The notes below the pieces were generated by a model. That model ran no database searches. It was not told the origin of the DNA and saw only the letters and a list, made by a program, of their open reading frames with translations. The position numbers were made by a program, and so were the translations under genes. Source: Haematobia irritans (Eukaryota > Arthropoda > Insecta > Diptera > Muscidae). From it: a stretch of DNA of 64,000 nt. The stretch is from positions 48,473,096-48,537,095 of the forward strand of contig NC_134400.1 in the NCBI RefSeq assembly GCF_050003625.1, given 5' to 3'. Shown here piece by piece: positions 20,797 to 33,531 of this stretch. The first letter of the stretch is position 1, and every line of letters begins with the position of its first letter.

Positions 20797-21052
20797 TCGC
20801 CTGGACGGAGAATCGAACCGCGGACCATACAACTTGTAAGCCAACACTCTATCCACTGAACTATGTAGCTTTTATTGTCATCAATAGACAATTATCCATA
20901 TAAGTTATATTTATATAGCACAGCTTGCGGCGCCCACGAGCCGATTAAAAAAACGTTATTTAACAAACACATACATTTAGTTGGGCACCGTGGAGCAGTG
21001 GTTGCCACGTCCACCGTGGTTGTGGGTTCGATCCCTGCTTCGACCGAACACC
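20797..21052. other. Divergent tRNA-like heads of element D copy 2
   Basis: Head 2 lies on - (20797-20870, box B as GAGAATCGAACC). Head 1 lies on + (20981-21052, box A TGGAGCAGTGG, box B GGTTCGATCCC). The spacer of about 110 bp matches copy 3 and is shorter in copy 1. Confidence 0.65.
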
Positions 21053-21090
21053 GAGAAGTTTTTTTTTGTTTTTTTTTTTACATATAATCA

Positions 21091-23018
21091 AGATAGATTA
21101 TATATAACTATAGACCGATATAGACCAATTCGTGCACGGTTGTTAGACACCATATACTAACACCACGTACCAAATTTCAACCGAATCGGATGAATTTTGC
21201 TCATGCACGAGGCTCCGGAGTTCAAATTTGAGGATCGGTTTATATGGACAGATGTGAACCAATTTTTGCATGGTTATTAGAAACCATATACTAGCACAAT
21301 GAACCAAAGATCAGCCAGATCGGATGAAATTTGCTTCTCATAGAGACTCCGCAAGCCAAATCGGGGGAACGGTTTATATGGGGACTATATATAATTATTT
21401 ACTGATGTGGACCAATTTTTGCATGGTTATTAGGGGCCATATACTTACACCATGTAACAAATTTCAACCGGATTGGATGAAATTTGTTTCTCTTAGAGGC
21501 TCCGAAAGCCAAATCTGAGCGTCGGTTTATGTGGGGGCTATACGTAAAAGTGGTCCGATAATCAATAACAACTACTTGTGCCATGTTTGAAGTCGATGGC
21601 TTGTTTCGTTCGGAAGTTAGCGTGATTTCAACAGACGGACGGACATGCTTAGATCGACTTAGAATTTCTCCACGACCCAGAATATATATACTTTATGGGG
21701 TCTTAGAGCAATATTTCGATGTGTTACAAACGGAATGACAAAGTTAATATACCCCCCATCTTATGGTGGTGGGTGTATGGTCGGAGCAGGGATTGCACCC
21801 ACGACCCTTTGTCAGACACGCTAACCACTGCTCCACGTGGCCAACAAATGTATGTTTCTGTTAAATCAAAAATTGGTCCACATCGGTCAATAATTATATA
21901 TAGCCCCATATAAACCGATCCCCCGAATTAGCTTGCGGAGCCTCTAAGAGAGACAAATTTCATCCGATCCTGCTGAAATTTGGTATATGGTGTTAGTATA
22001 TGCTCTCTAACAGCCATGCAAAAATTGGTAAACATCGGTCCATATTTCTATATAGCTCCCATATAAACCGATCCCCCGATTTGGCTTGCGATCCATAATT
22101 ATATATAGCCCCAATATAAACCGATCACCAGATTTGACCTCCAGAGCCTCTTGGAAGACCAAAAGTCAACTGATACGGTTGAAATTTGGTACGTGGTGTT
22201 AATATATGGCCTCAAACACCCATGCAAAAATTGGTCGAAATCGGTCCATAATTATATATAGTTCCCATATAAACCGATCCCCAGATTTGACATCCGGAGC
22301 CCCGTTGAAGAGCAAAATTTATTCGATTCGGTTGACATTTGGTTCGTGATGTTAGTATATGGTATCCAACAACCATGCAGGAATTGGTTCATATCAGTCC
22401 ATAATTATATATAGTCCCCATATAAACCGATCCCCAGATTTGACCTCCGGAGCCCCGTTGAAGAGCAAAACTTATTCGATTCGGTTGACATTTGTTTCGT
22501 GATGTTAGTATATGGTAACCAACAACCATGCAGGAATTGGTTCATGCCATGAGTGGTCTATATCAGTCCATAATCGTATATAGCCCCCCAAATAAACCGA
22601 TCCCGCGGTTTGGTTTTGGAGCCTCTTGGAGGAGCAAATTTGATCCGATCCGGCTGAAATTTGGTACATTGTGCTAGTATATATATACGACCTTATAGGG
22701 CCGTTAACAACCATGCCTAACTAGGTCCATATCGGTCTGTAGTTATATATAGCCCTCAGATAAATCGATCCCCATATTTCAATTCTGGCTCTCTACATAC
22801 CGTGCAAAAGTCCATATCGATTCGTAATTATTTGTAGACGTATGTTACCTATACATACTTTTTGGTCTAGTATATACCGTGTTAAAAAGTTTTAAGATAC
22901 CACAACCCAAGTAATTCGATTGTGGATGACTGTATTTCGTAGAAGTTTCTACGCAATCCATGGTAGAGGGTACATAAGATTCGGCCTGGCCGAACACACG
23001 GCCGTATATACTTTTTTT
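21091..23018. mobile_element. Two partial family A elements in opposite orientations around a tRNA-like fragment
   Basis: 21091-21777 is reversed family A, ending with the 5' hairpin (CCCCCCATCTTATGGTGG). 21778-21860 is a tRNA-like head on the - strand (GAGCAGGGATTGCACCCACG). 21861-23018 is forward family A with diverged 153-bp units and a 3' end TATATACTTTTTTTTG. The 29-bp array is missing from the forward piece. Confidence 0.65.
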
Positions 23019-23250
23019 TGTAATTTACACATTTATATTTATACTATATTAAATTTTTATAATGAAACTTCGAAATGTGAGTTATTAAAGATTTACAGTC
23101 AGAAACAGTGCTTGATATAAACGAAATGGAGTGATAAAATATTTTGTTTTTGTTATTGCAAAAATAAAAATTTTTGTAACAAACAACTGTTTTTGGTATA
23201 AAAGTTTGAAATTTTGGAAGGAATTCAAAAACTCTAACAAAAGAAGAATG

Positions 23251-23520
23251 TCGTGTCGAGTATAAACATACACTAAAAATTTTATAATATACACATACAT
23301 TTATTTAGGTGTGAACAGTTGTTTACTAGCATTTATCGCCATTTTAAATGCATTTAAAACTTATCGTGTTTTGTATTTAATTTCATTCTTGCCTTTTACT
23401 TTTCTTTAATAATTCATTTTAAAGAAAATAAACTTTTTCAATTGTTTTAGCTGCAAAACTCGATGTTAATGCCCGCTTATATTTGAAGGTGTCCGTCAAC
23501 TCCTCTTGGACTACTTATTT
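23251..23520. other. AT-rich spacer, nothing recognised
   Basis: Low-complexity AT-rich DNA between element D copy 2 and the next family A element. Confidence 0.5.
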
Positions 23521-25010
23521 TTATACCCTCCACCATAGGATGGGGGTATATTAACTTTGTCATCCCGTTTGTAACACATCGAAATATTGCTCTCAGACCC
23601 CATAAAGTATATATATTCTGGGTCGCGGTGAAATTCTGAGTCGATCTGAGCATGTCCATCCGTCCGTCCGTCTGTTGAAATCACGCTAACTTCCGAACGA
23701 AACAAGCTATCGACTTGAAACTTGGCACAAGTTGTTGTTATTAATGTAGGTCGGATGGTATTACAAATGGGCCATATCGGTCCACTTTTACGTATAGCCC
23801 CCATATAAACGGACCCCCAAATTTGGCTTGCGACTGCTCTAAGAGAAGCAAATTTCATCCGATCCAGCTGAAATTTTGTACATGGTGTTAGTATATAGTC
23901 TCTAACAACCATGCAAAAATTGGTTCATATCGGTCCATAATTACATATAGCCCCTATATAAACCGATCCCCCGATTTGGCTTGCGGAGCCTCAAAGAGAA
24001 CCAAATTTCATCCGATCCGGCTGAAATTTGGTACATGGTGTTAGTATATGGTCTCTAACAACCATGCAAAAATTGGTCCACATCGGTCCATAATAATATA
24101 TAGCTCCCATATAAACCGATCCCCCGATTTGGCTTGCGGAGCCTCTAAGAGAAGCAAATTTCATCCGATCCGGCTGAAATTTGGTACATGGTGTTGGTAT
24201 ATGTTCTCTAATGACATGCAAAAATTTGTCCACATCGGCCCCCATATAAACCGATCCCCAGATTTGACCTCCGGAGCCTCTTAGAGGAGCAAAAGTCATC
24301 CGATCCGATTTAAATTAGGTCCGTGGTATTAGTATGTTGTCTACAACAACCATGCCAAAATTGGTCCATATCGGTCCATAATTATATATAGCCCCCCCCC
24401 ATATATATAGGCGATCCCCAATCACATAAAAATTGGTCCTTATCGGTTCATAATCATGGTTGCCACTCGAGCCAAAAGTAATCTACCAAAATTTTATTTT
24501 TATAGAAAACATTGTCAAAATGTTATTTCTATAGAAAATTTTGTCAAAATTTTATTTCTATAGAAAATTTTGTCAAAATTTTATTTCTATAGAAAATTTT
24601 GTCAAAATTTTATTGCTATAGAAAATTTTGTCAAAATTTTATTTCTATAGAAAATTTTGTCAAAATTTTATTTCTATAGAAAATTTTATCCAAATTTTAT
24701 TTCTATAGAAAATTTTTTCCAAATTTTACTTCTATAAAAATGTTGTCAAAATTTTATTTCTATAGAAACTTTCAACTTTAATATATACGTATTTAATCGG
24801 CCTTTTTTAGTTTAATATATACCACGTATGGACTATGTGGTATATATTACGGTGTTAGGAAGTTTTAAGATACCTTGCCATCGGCAAGTGTTACCGCAAC
24901 CCAAGTAATTCGATTGTGGATGACAGTCTTCAGTGGAAGTTTCTACGCAATCCATGGTGGAGGGTACATAAGCTTCGGCCTGGCCGAACTTACGGCCGTA
25001 TATACTTGTT
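23521..25010 (+). mobile_element. Complete family A element
   Basis: It has the 5' hairpin TTATACCCTCCACCATAGG, ATTCTGAGTCGATC, a short (GTCC)n, about four 153-bp units and a regular 29-bp array (24519-24770). It ends with the 3' palindromes and ACTTGTT at 25010. A short C run (GCCCCCCCCCATATATATAGG) interrupts the last unit. It abuts a mariner relic on the right. Confidence 0.83.
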
Positions 25011-25172
25011 ATTTTTCAATATAATCTCCTGAACCTTCAATACACTTAGCCCAACGCTTTTCTAGCAATTCTATCCCTTGATTAAAATAGTTTTCCTCAA
25101 GTTTTCAAAATAGTGGTTTACAACTGTAATTGCATCTTCATTTGAGGTAAAACGCTTGCCAGCAAGGATCTT
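25011..25172 (-). pseudogene. Mariner transposase C-terminal relic
   Basis: On the - strand it reads KILAGKRFTSNEDAITVVNH. After a frameshift it gives EENYFNQGIELLEKRWAKCI and EGSGDYIEK before a stop. This is the C-terminus of mariner (D,D34D) transposases. It is bounded by a family A end and a BC 5' end. Confidence 0.78.
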
Positions 25173-26834
25173 TTATACCCTTCACCACTACTGTGGTACA
25201 GGGTATAATAAGTTTGTGAATTTGTATGTAACGCCAAGAAATAATTGTCATAGACCCATCTTTTAGTATACCGATCGGCTTAGAATTAAATTCTGAGTCG
25301 ATATAGCGATGTCCGTCTGTCTGTCTGTCTGTCTGCCTGTCTGTCCGTCTGTCTGTATATGTAATTTTGTGCACAAAGTACAGCTCGCAATTTAAGTCCG
25401 ATCGTCCTCAAATTTGGCATAAGGCCGTTTCTTGGGACAGAGAAAATCGCTATTGGTTTTGGAAAAAATCGGTTCAGATTTAGATATAGCTGCCATATAT
25501 ATTTATCCCCGATGTGGTCATAGTTAGCGTGTTTATCAACCGATGTTCTTCAAATTCAGTATATCCGAATATTTTGTGAGTCTCAAAAAACTTGCAAAAT
25601 ATCAGCCACATCGGTTCAGATTGAGATATAGCTCCCATATATATCTTTTGTCCGATTTAGACTCATAAGACCACAGAGGCCAAAGTTTACTACCGATCTT
25701 CGTGAAATTTTGCACAGAGGGTAGTATTGACATTCTACCAATGCTTGGGAAATTTGATTGAAATCGGTTCAAATTTAGATATAGCTCCCATATATATCTT
25801 TCGTCCGATTTGAACTTATATGGCCACAGAAGCCAGAGTTTTGCCCTGACTTACTTCAAATTTTGCACAAGCGGTACTTTTAACGGTACTATTGTATGTG
25901 CCAAATATGGTCAAAATCGATTCAGATTTAGATATAGCTCCCATATATATATATCGTCCGATTTGAACATATATGGCCTCGAAATCCAGGGTTTTGCCGT
26001 GATTTGGTTCAAATTTCGCAAAAGCGTACGTTTAGTATTGTGGCAAATTTGGTTGAAATCGGTTCAGATTTAGATATGGCTCCCATATAAATCTCCCGTC
26101 CGATTTGCACTCATATGACCAGGGGGGCGAAAGTTATACTCCCATTTACGTGAAATTTCGCATAGATAGCAGAATTATTATTCTAACTATGCATGTCAAA
26201 TTTAGTCAAAATTGGTTCAGATTGTATATAGCTCCCATATATACGTACACCAGAGTTGGGGAAATATGGTAGACTGTTACACATTTTAAACCCATTTTCA
26301 ATGGAAGTGTCCTCCAATTGACTGGATAGTTTCCTCAGAGAATACAAATATGGCCAAAATTCTCACACTTTGCACAAAATTCTGTGATGATTTCCCCATA
26401 TCTTACCCATATCCTACACACTGCAATGCCAAAATTTCCACAGAACGGATGAGTTTTAAATAAGGCTCCAAGTCGCCCGACTAGGCCAAATAATATATCA
26501 CAACCCACACTTGACCACATATCTTGGCGAGATCTAACCAATATCCTTGTAAAATCGCCACTGCTGAGTAGCAAAAATTGTAAATATTACTCTAATTGTC
26601 ATATATCTCGAATACATATGTATCGCCTGAAAAATCATAAATCTCTTTTGTACAATTGCATTAAAATTTCTCTCGCTTCATATTTCCCATATTTATACCC
26701 TTCACCACTACTGTGGTACAGGGTATAATAAGTTTGTGCATTTGTATGTAACGCCAAGAAGGAAAAGTCTGAGACCCATCGTTTAGTATACCGATCGTCT
26801 TAGAATTAAATTCTGAGTCGATTTAGCGATGTCC

Positions 26835-26900
<66 letters not shown>

Positions 26901-28455
26901 CTGTCTGTCTGTTGATGTATTTTTGTGTGCAAAGTACAGCTCGCAGTTTTAGTCCGATTGTCCTAAAATTTGGTATAGGGTCCTGTTTCGGCTCAAAGAC
27001 GATCCCTATTGATTTTGGAAAAAATCGGTTCAGATTTAGGTATAGCTGCCATATATATTTTTCACCGATCTGGTCATAATTGGCGTGTATATCAACCGAT
27101 CTTCCTCAAATTCCGTACATCCGAATATTTTATGAGTCTCGAAAAACTTGCGAAATATCATCCAAATCGGTTTAGATTTAGATATAGCTCCCATATATAG
27201 CTTTCGCCCGATTTACACTCATTTGCCCACAGAGGCCAAGTTTTTGCTCCGATTTAGTTGAAATTTTGCACAGGGAGTATAATTAGCATTGTAGCTATGC
27301 GTGCCAAATTTGGTTGAAATCGGTTCAGATTTAGATATAGCTCCCATATATAGCTTTCGCCCGATTTATATTCATATGACCACAGAGGCCAATTTTTAAC
27401 TCCGATTTAGTTGAAATTTTGCACAGGGAGTATAATTAGCATTATAGCTATGCGTACCAAATTTGGTTGAAACCGGTTCAGATTTAGATATATCTCCCAT
27501 ATATAGCTTTCGACCGATTTACACTCATATGACCACAGAGGCCAATTTTTAACTCCGATTTTGTTGAAATTTTGCACTGGGAGTAGAATTAGCATTGTAG
27601 CTATGCGTGCCAAATTTGGTTGAAATCGGTTCAGATTTAGATATATCTCCCATATATAGCTTTCGCCCGATTTAAACTCATATGACCACAGAGGCCAATT
27701 TTTAACTCCGATTAAGTTGAAATTTTGCACAAGGAGTAGAATTAGCATTGTAGCTATGCGTGCCAAATTTGGTTGAAATCGGTTCAGATTTAAATATAGC
27801 TCCCATATATAGCTTTCGCCCGATTTACATTCATATGACCACAGAGACCAATTTTTAACTCCGATTTAGTTGAAATTTTGCACAGGGAGTAGAATTAGCA
27901 TTATAGCTATGCGTGCAAAATTTGGTTGAAATCGGTTCAGATTTAGATATATCTTCCATATATAGCTTTCGCCCGATTTACACTCATATGACCACAGAGG
28001 CCAATTTTTAACTCCGATTTAGTTGAAATTTTGCACAGGGAGTAGAATTAGCATTATAGCTATGCATGCCAAATTTGGTTGACATCGGTTCAGATTTAGA
28101 TTTAGCTCCCATATATATGTTTTTCTGATTTCGACAAAAATGGTCAAAATACCAACATTTTCCTTGTAAAATCGCCACTGTTTAGTCGAAAAGTTGTAAA
28201 AATGACTCTAATTTTCCTAAACTTCTAATACATATATATCGAGCGATAAATCATAAATAAACTTTTGCGAAGTTTCCTTAAAATTTCTTCAGATTTAAAT
28301 GTTTCCCATATTTTTATACCCTTCACCACTACTGTGGTACAGGGTATAATAAGTTTGTGCATTTGTATGTAACGCCAAGAAGGAGTAATCATAGACCAAC
28401 CTTTTAGTATACGGATCGGCTTAGAATTAAATTCTGAGTCGATTTAGCGATGTCC

Positions 28456-28533
<78 letters not shown>

Positions 28534-29803
28534 TGATGTATTTTTGAGTGCAAAGTACAGCTCGCAGTTTTAGTCCGATTGTCCTAAAATTTGGTATAGG
28601 GTCCTGTTTCGGCTCAAAGACGATCCCTATTGATTTTGGAAAAAATCGGTTCAGATTTAGATATAGCTGCCATATATATTTTTCACCGATCTGGTCATAA
28701 TTGGCGTGTATATCAACCGATCTTCCTCAAATTCCGTACATCCGAATATTTTATGAGTCTCGAAAAACTTGCAAAATATCAGCAAAATCGGTTCAGATTT
28801 AGATATAGCTCCCATATATAGCTTTCGCCCGATTTACACTCATTTGCCCACAGAGGCCAATTTTTTGCTCCGATTTAGTTGAAATTTTGCATAAGGAGTA
28901 GAATTAGCGTTGTAACTATGCGTGCCAAATTTGCTTGAAATCGGTTCAGATTTAGATATATCTCCCATATAAAGCTTTCGCCCGATTTACTCTCATATGA
29001 CCACAGAGGCCAATTTTTAACTCCGATTTAGTTGAAATTTTGCACAGGGAGTAGAATTAGCATTGTAGCTATGCGTGCCAAATTTGGTTGAAATCGGTTC
29101 AGATTTAGATATAGCTCCCATATATATGTTTTTCTCATTTCGACAAAAATGGTCAAAATACCAAAATTTTCCTTGTAAAATCGCCACTGCTTAGTCGAAA
29201 AGTTGTAAAAATGACTCTAATTTTCCTAAACTTCTAATACAAATATATCGAGCGATAAATCATAAATAAACTTTTTCGAAGTTTCCTTAAAATTGCTTCA
29301 GATTTAAACGTTTCCCATATTTTTTTACTAACATTGTGTTCCACCCTAGTGCATTAGCCGACTTAAATTTTGAGTCTATAGATTTTGTAGAAGTCTATCA
29401 AATTCTTCCAGATCGAGTGATATTTAAATGTATGTATTTGGGACAAACCTTTATATATAGCCCCCAACACATTTGACGGATGTGATATGGTATCGAAAAT
29501 TTAGATCTACAAAGTGGTGCAGGGTATAATATAGTCGGCCCCGCCCGACTTTAGACTTTCCTTACTGGTTTTTACTAACATTGTGTTTCATCCCAGAGCG
29601 TTAGCCGATTTAAATTTTAATTCTAGAGTTTTTGTACAAAAAATTGTTTTCATTAAAAGTATTTGTATCTGGAAATGCAAACTTTTATATAGCTCCCAGC
29701 AAATTTTAAGTAGTTGAGATGGTAACACAAATGTTTGTCTACATAGTGGCGAAGGGTATAATATAGTCGGCTCCGCCCGACTTTAGACTTTACTTACTTG
29801 TTT
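25173..29803 (+). mobile_element. Family BC element with three 5' ends and two 3' ends
   Basis: 5' hairpins plus the ATGTAACGCCAAGAA block and (GTCT)n recur at 25173, 26693 and 28314, all in the same direction. Each is followed by BC-type 153-bp units. Two 3' hairpin blocks follow: 29326-29570 (ending CTTACTGG) and 29571-29803 (ending CTTACTTGTTT). The whole reads as one long element with reiterated ends. The first unit is more diverged than the others. Confidence 0.82.
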
Positions 29804-30063
29804 ATTTATTAAGGCCATCAGCTATAGGATTTTTTTTTTTATTTGGGAACAAGTAAAAGTCACTGGGAGCTAAATCAGGAGAATAAGGTGGGTGGTCAAA
29901 CAACTCGTACTTTAACTCGTTTATTTTAGCCATTGTTAAAAGACTCTTGTGCGCTGGTGCGTGGTCTTGATGAAAAATAATTTTTTTGTGTTGTAAGCCA
30001 GGACGTTTTTCTCGAATTTGTACATTTAATTGATCCAAAAGGTTGCAATGGTACTCTGAATTT

Positions 30064-30261
30064 TTATACCCTTCACCACTACTGTGGTACAGGGTATAAT
30101 AAGTTTGTGCATTTGTATGTAACGCCAAGAAGGAGTAATCATAGACCAACCTTTTAGTATACGGATCGGCTTAGAATTAAATTCTGAGTCGATTTAGCGA
30201 TGTCCGTCTGTCTGTCTGTCCGTCTGTCTGTCTGTCCGTCTGTCTGTCCGTCTGTCTGTCC

Positions 30262-30311
<50 letters not shown>

Positions 30312-31351
30312 TGATGTATTTTTGTGTGCAAAGTACAGGTCGCAGTTTTAGTCCGATTGTCCTAAAATTTGGTATAGGGTCCTGTTTCGGCTCAAAGACG
30401 ATCCCTATTGATTTTGGAAAAAATCGGTTCAGATTTAGATATAGCTGCCATATATATTTTTCACCGATCTGGTCATAATTGGCGTGTATATCAACCGATC
30501 TTCCTCAAATTCCGTACATCCGAATATTTTATGAGTCTCGAAGAGTCTTGCAAAATATCAGCCAAATCGGTTCAGATTTAGATATAGCTCCCATATATAG
30601 CTTTCGCCCGATTTACACTCATTTGCCCACAGAGGCCAATTTTTTGCTCCGATTCAGTTGAAATTTTGCACAGGGAGTAGAATTAGCGTTGTAACTATGC
30701 GTGCCAAATTTGCTTGAAATCGGTTCAGATTTGGATATATCTCACATATAAAGCTTTCGCCCGATTTACTCTCATATGACCACAGAGGCCAATTTTTAAC
30801 TCCGATTTAGTTAAAATTTTGCACAGGGAGTAGAATTAGCATTGTTGCTATGCGTGCCAAATTTGCTTGAAATCGGTTCAGATTTGGATATAGCTCCCAT
30901 ATATATGTTTTTCTGATTTCGACAAAAATGGTCAAAATACCAACATTTTCCTTGTAAAATCGCCACTGCTTAGTCGAAAAGTTGTAAAAATGAATCTAAT
31001 TTTCCTAAACTTCTAATACATATATATCGAGCGATAAATCATAAATAAACTTTTTCGAAGTTTCCTTAAAATTGCTTCAGATTTAAACGTTTCCCATATT
31101 TTTTTTACTAACATTGTGTTCCACCCTAGTGCATTAGCCGACTTAAATTTTGAGTCTATAGATTTTGTAGAAGTCTATCAAATTCTTCCATATCGAGTGA
31201 TATTTAAATGTATGTATTTGGGACAGACCTTTATATATAGCCCCCAACACATTTGACGGATGTGATATGGTATCGAAAATTTAGATCTACAAAGTGGTGC
31301 AGGGTATAATATAGTCGGCCCCGCCCGACTTTAGACTTTCCTTACTGGTTT
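30064..31351 (+). mobile_element. Family BC element nested in the mariner
   Basis: It runs from the 5' hairpin TTATACCCTTCACCACTACT to the 3' hairpin AGTCGGCCCCGCCCGACT and CTTACTGGTT. It is one of the shortest complete BC copies (about 1.29 kb) and a good reference for the family: one 5' end, a long (GTCT)n tract, about four 153-bp units and one 3' block. Confidence 0.85.
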
Positions 31352-31780
31352 GTTTTACCCTATTGCAGATTGTCAATCAATAAAATACCTTTGAAGTCCC
31401 AAAAAACCGTTGCCATAACCTTACCAGCCGATTCAATTATTTTTGTCTTCTTTGGGGCACTTCCTCCAGCTTCAGTCCATTGTTTGGATTGTGATTTTGT
31501 CTCTGGAGTGTAGTGGTGGATCCATGTCTCATCAACAGCTATGAAACGACGTTTAAAATCCATTTTATTTCGCTTAAAACGATCCAAACAAGCTTGAGAA
31601 ATGTTCATTCTTATGTGTTTTTGATCGACTGTTAACAAATGCGGCACCCATCTTGCAGAAAGCTTTTTCATCTGTAGTTCTTCATGCAAAATTAAATGGA
31701 CTCGATCATTTGAGATGCCCATGATATAAGCAATTTCACGCACTTTTATTCGTCGATCATTTAATACCATATCATGCACT

Positions 31781-32056
31781 TTGGCTACAATTTCTGTTGT
31801 TGTTGCTGTTTTTGGACGTCCTCTACATGGTTCATCCTCAATGCTTGTACGACCACCTTTAAATTCAGCAACCCAATTTTTTACTGTTGCATATGAAGGA
31901 GCACTTTCACCTAACACTTTGGCTACAATTTCTGTTGTTGTTGCTGTTTTTGGACGTCCTCTACATGGTTCATCCTCAATGCTTGTACGACCACCTTTAA
32001 ATTCAGCAACCCAATTTTTTACTGTTGCATATGAAGGAGCACTTTCACCTAACACA
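31781..32056 (-). repeat. 138-bp in-frame tandem duplication in mariner
   Basis: Two nearly identical direct copies (31781-31918 and 31919-32056), each encoding 46 residues from LGESAPSYATVKNWV to TTTEIVAKV. The frame is kept, so the helix-turn-helix linker region is doubled. Confidence 0.9.
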
Positions 32057-32142
32057 TTCACCATATCATTATGAATTTCTTGTCCCGATAAACCTTTTTT
32101 ATGTAAATATTTAATGACAGCACGCATTTCTAATTTTTCCAT

Positions 32143-33292
32143 TGTAAAAAAATTGCGGATGCGTCTTTTTTGAACACATGTTTCTATATGAAGGAGTTGC
32201 CAGATCGAAACAAAATTTAACATGTGTTCATAACAGATATGGAAGTTTCCTCGAATGTTTACTCGAAATTTGTAAATTTATATATTTTACATTCACACAT
32301 ATTATTTTTATGAAACATTCATGCCCCAAACGTAATATATTCTAACATATTAACATATGTGTCCCAATCATTTAGTGTTAGTTTAGGATCATTGCATGTT
32401 TGCACTTAAATATATTGTGTTTAAAAATTGTGTCCGAAACACATTTTGTTTATATCGGAACATATGAAAAAAACATATTTTTCTAACAGTGTACGTAAAA
32501 ATTTTTTGAGTAATACTCGCCAATATTTTATCACAAATTCTAAGTCTGTCGAGAAATGGATCGGTACGCTCATCTCTAGAAGAGTATTTTTGAATGTATT
32601 TTAAAAGAAATTACTTAGGAAACACTTCCATTTCTTTTTGCTAGATTGGTATGAGTAGTTGTTATTGAAATAGGTTGGACGGTATTCCGCATGGGCCATA
32701 CTACACTAAAAAAAAACACTAAAAAATGTACTTTGATCCAAAGATTTTTGACCTTCCCTTAAGGATTTTGGTATTGATTCCGAACCAAAGAAGCAGCTTC
32801 CTTAAAATAAAGACATTTTTAAATTTTAATTTTATGAGGTGGCATCCGCTTTTCAAAGGGTCCAAATGGAGATTGGCACAATTATTTGGCACCCACTGAT
32901 GTCTCAAAACCTTAAATATACTGTTCGAAAAACTTGGCCAAATAATGACGATACCAAATAAGACTTGCAAAAAATGTCATTTAAATTGTCGTTTACGATA
33001 AAAACCGACCAAGAATATTTATAAGTAAGAATTAAATAACTCTAATGTCGTTTTATGTTACTTGACACATTAAATATCCTGAGATTGAACTGCGAGTAGA
33101 CATTTGAACTCGATTGTTGGTACATCTGGAATATGTCTACTGTGGTGCGTTTGTGTATCCAGTGTACATTGGATGAGTTTGGGCACTGTTCATTGGCACC
33201 AAGCCTTTGAATGTTTTTGCTGTTTATACCCTACATTGAGTGTTATTGTCTCATGCATTTAATGTATTGACCGCATTTATATAATAGGTAGA
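32143..33292. other. AT-rich DNA with old fragments of family A and MITE H
   Basis: 32645-32702 matches the family A linker (GAGTAGTTGTTATTGAAATA) and stops at ATGGGCCATA. There a CTACACTAAAAAAAA end begins, resembling the TIR of the MITE at 46859, with shared text to about 32995 (CCGAACCAAAGAAGCAGC). No gene is recognised in the rest. Confidence 0.5.
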
Positions 33293-33531
33293 CGGAGAAA
33301 AATAATTCTTTCCTCCCAAATGAAATTTTAAACAAACGAGCATCGTTTGTAGATCCACATAATTTCGCATATCAAACCCCTCCAACGTATTATTATTATG
33401 TTCCCATATACATATATTTAAATCTGACCAGATCTGGAAAAATTTGTTAGAGTTCTACAAAATCTATAGACTCAAAATTTAAGTCGGCTAATGCACTAGG
33501 GTGGAACACAATGTTAGTAAAAAACAAGTAA
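33293..33531. mobile_element. Fragments of element D end and BC 3' block
   Basis: AAAAATAATTCTTTCCTCCC matches the D right end. From about 33352 a diverged BC 3' block follows (ATAGACTCAAAATTTAAGTC) and joins the next, intact one. Confidence 0.6.

Larger units (their letters stand above)
18490..23250 (-). mobile_element. Element D, copy 2, interrupted by nested family A insertions
   Basis: Colinear in reverse with copy 1. 18490-18760 matches 15423 down to 15150. 20786-21090 carries both tRNA-like heads and the poly-T stretch. 23019-23250 matches 14870 down to 14640 (AGTGCTTGATATAAACGAAA). The pieces are separated by family A DNA at 18761-20785 and 21091-23018. The outer right end is diverged, so the last 20-30 bp are uncertain. 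Confidence 0.7.
29804..32142 (-). pseudogene. Mariner transposase (D,D34D type), split by a BC element
   Basis: The N-terminal half (32142-31352) starts MEKLEMRAVIKYLHKKGLSG and carries the helix-turn-helix (SYATVKNWVAEFKGGRTSIE). It reaches the first catalytic Asp in FIAVDETWIHHYTPETK and ends GILLIDNLQ with a stop. The C-terminal half (30063-29804) continues SEYHCNLLDQLNVQIREKRP with the second and third Asp in IIFHQDHAPAHKS and HPPYSPDLAPSDFYLF. A 1.3-kb BC element separates them. A 138-bp tandem duplication sits in the N-terminal half. The end beyond FPNKKK is decayed. Confidence 0.85.

Noticed and set aside
30200..30478. Cys/Val/Ser-rich open frame resembling a cysteine-rich repeat protein
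   Set aside because: It is the (GTCT)n tract of a DINE-like 5' end read in frame.
31781..32074. 97-codon + strand frame opposite mariner
   Set aside because: Antisense shadow of the duplicated mariner segment.
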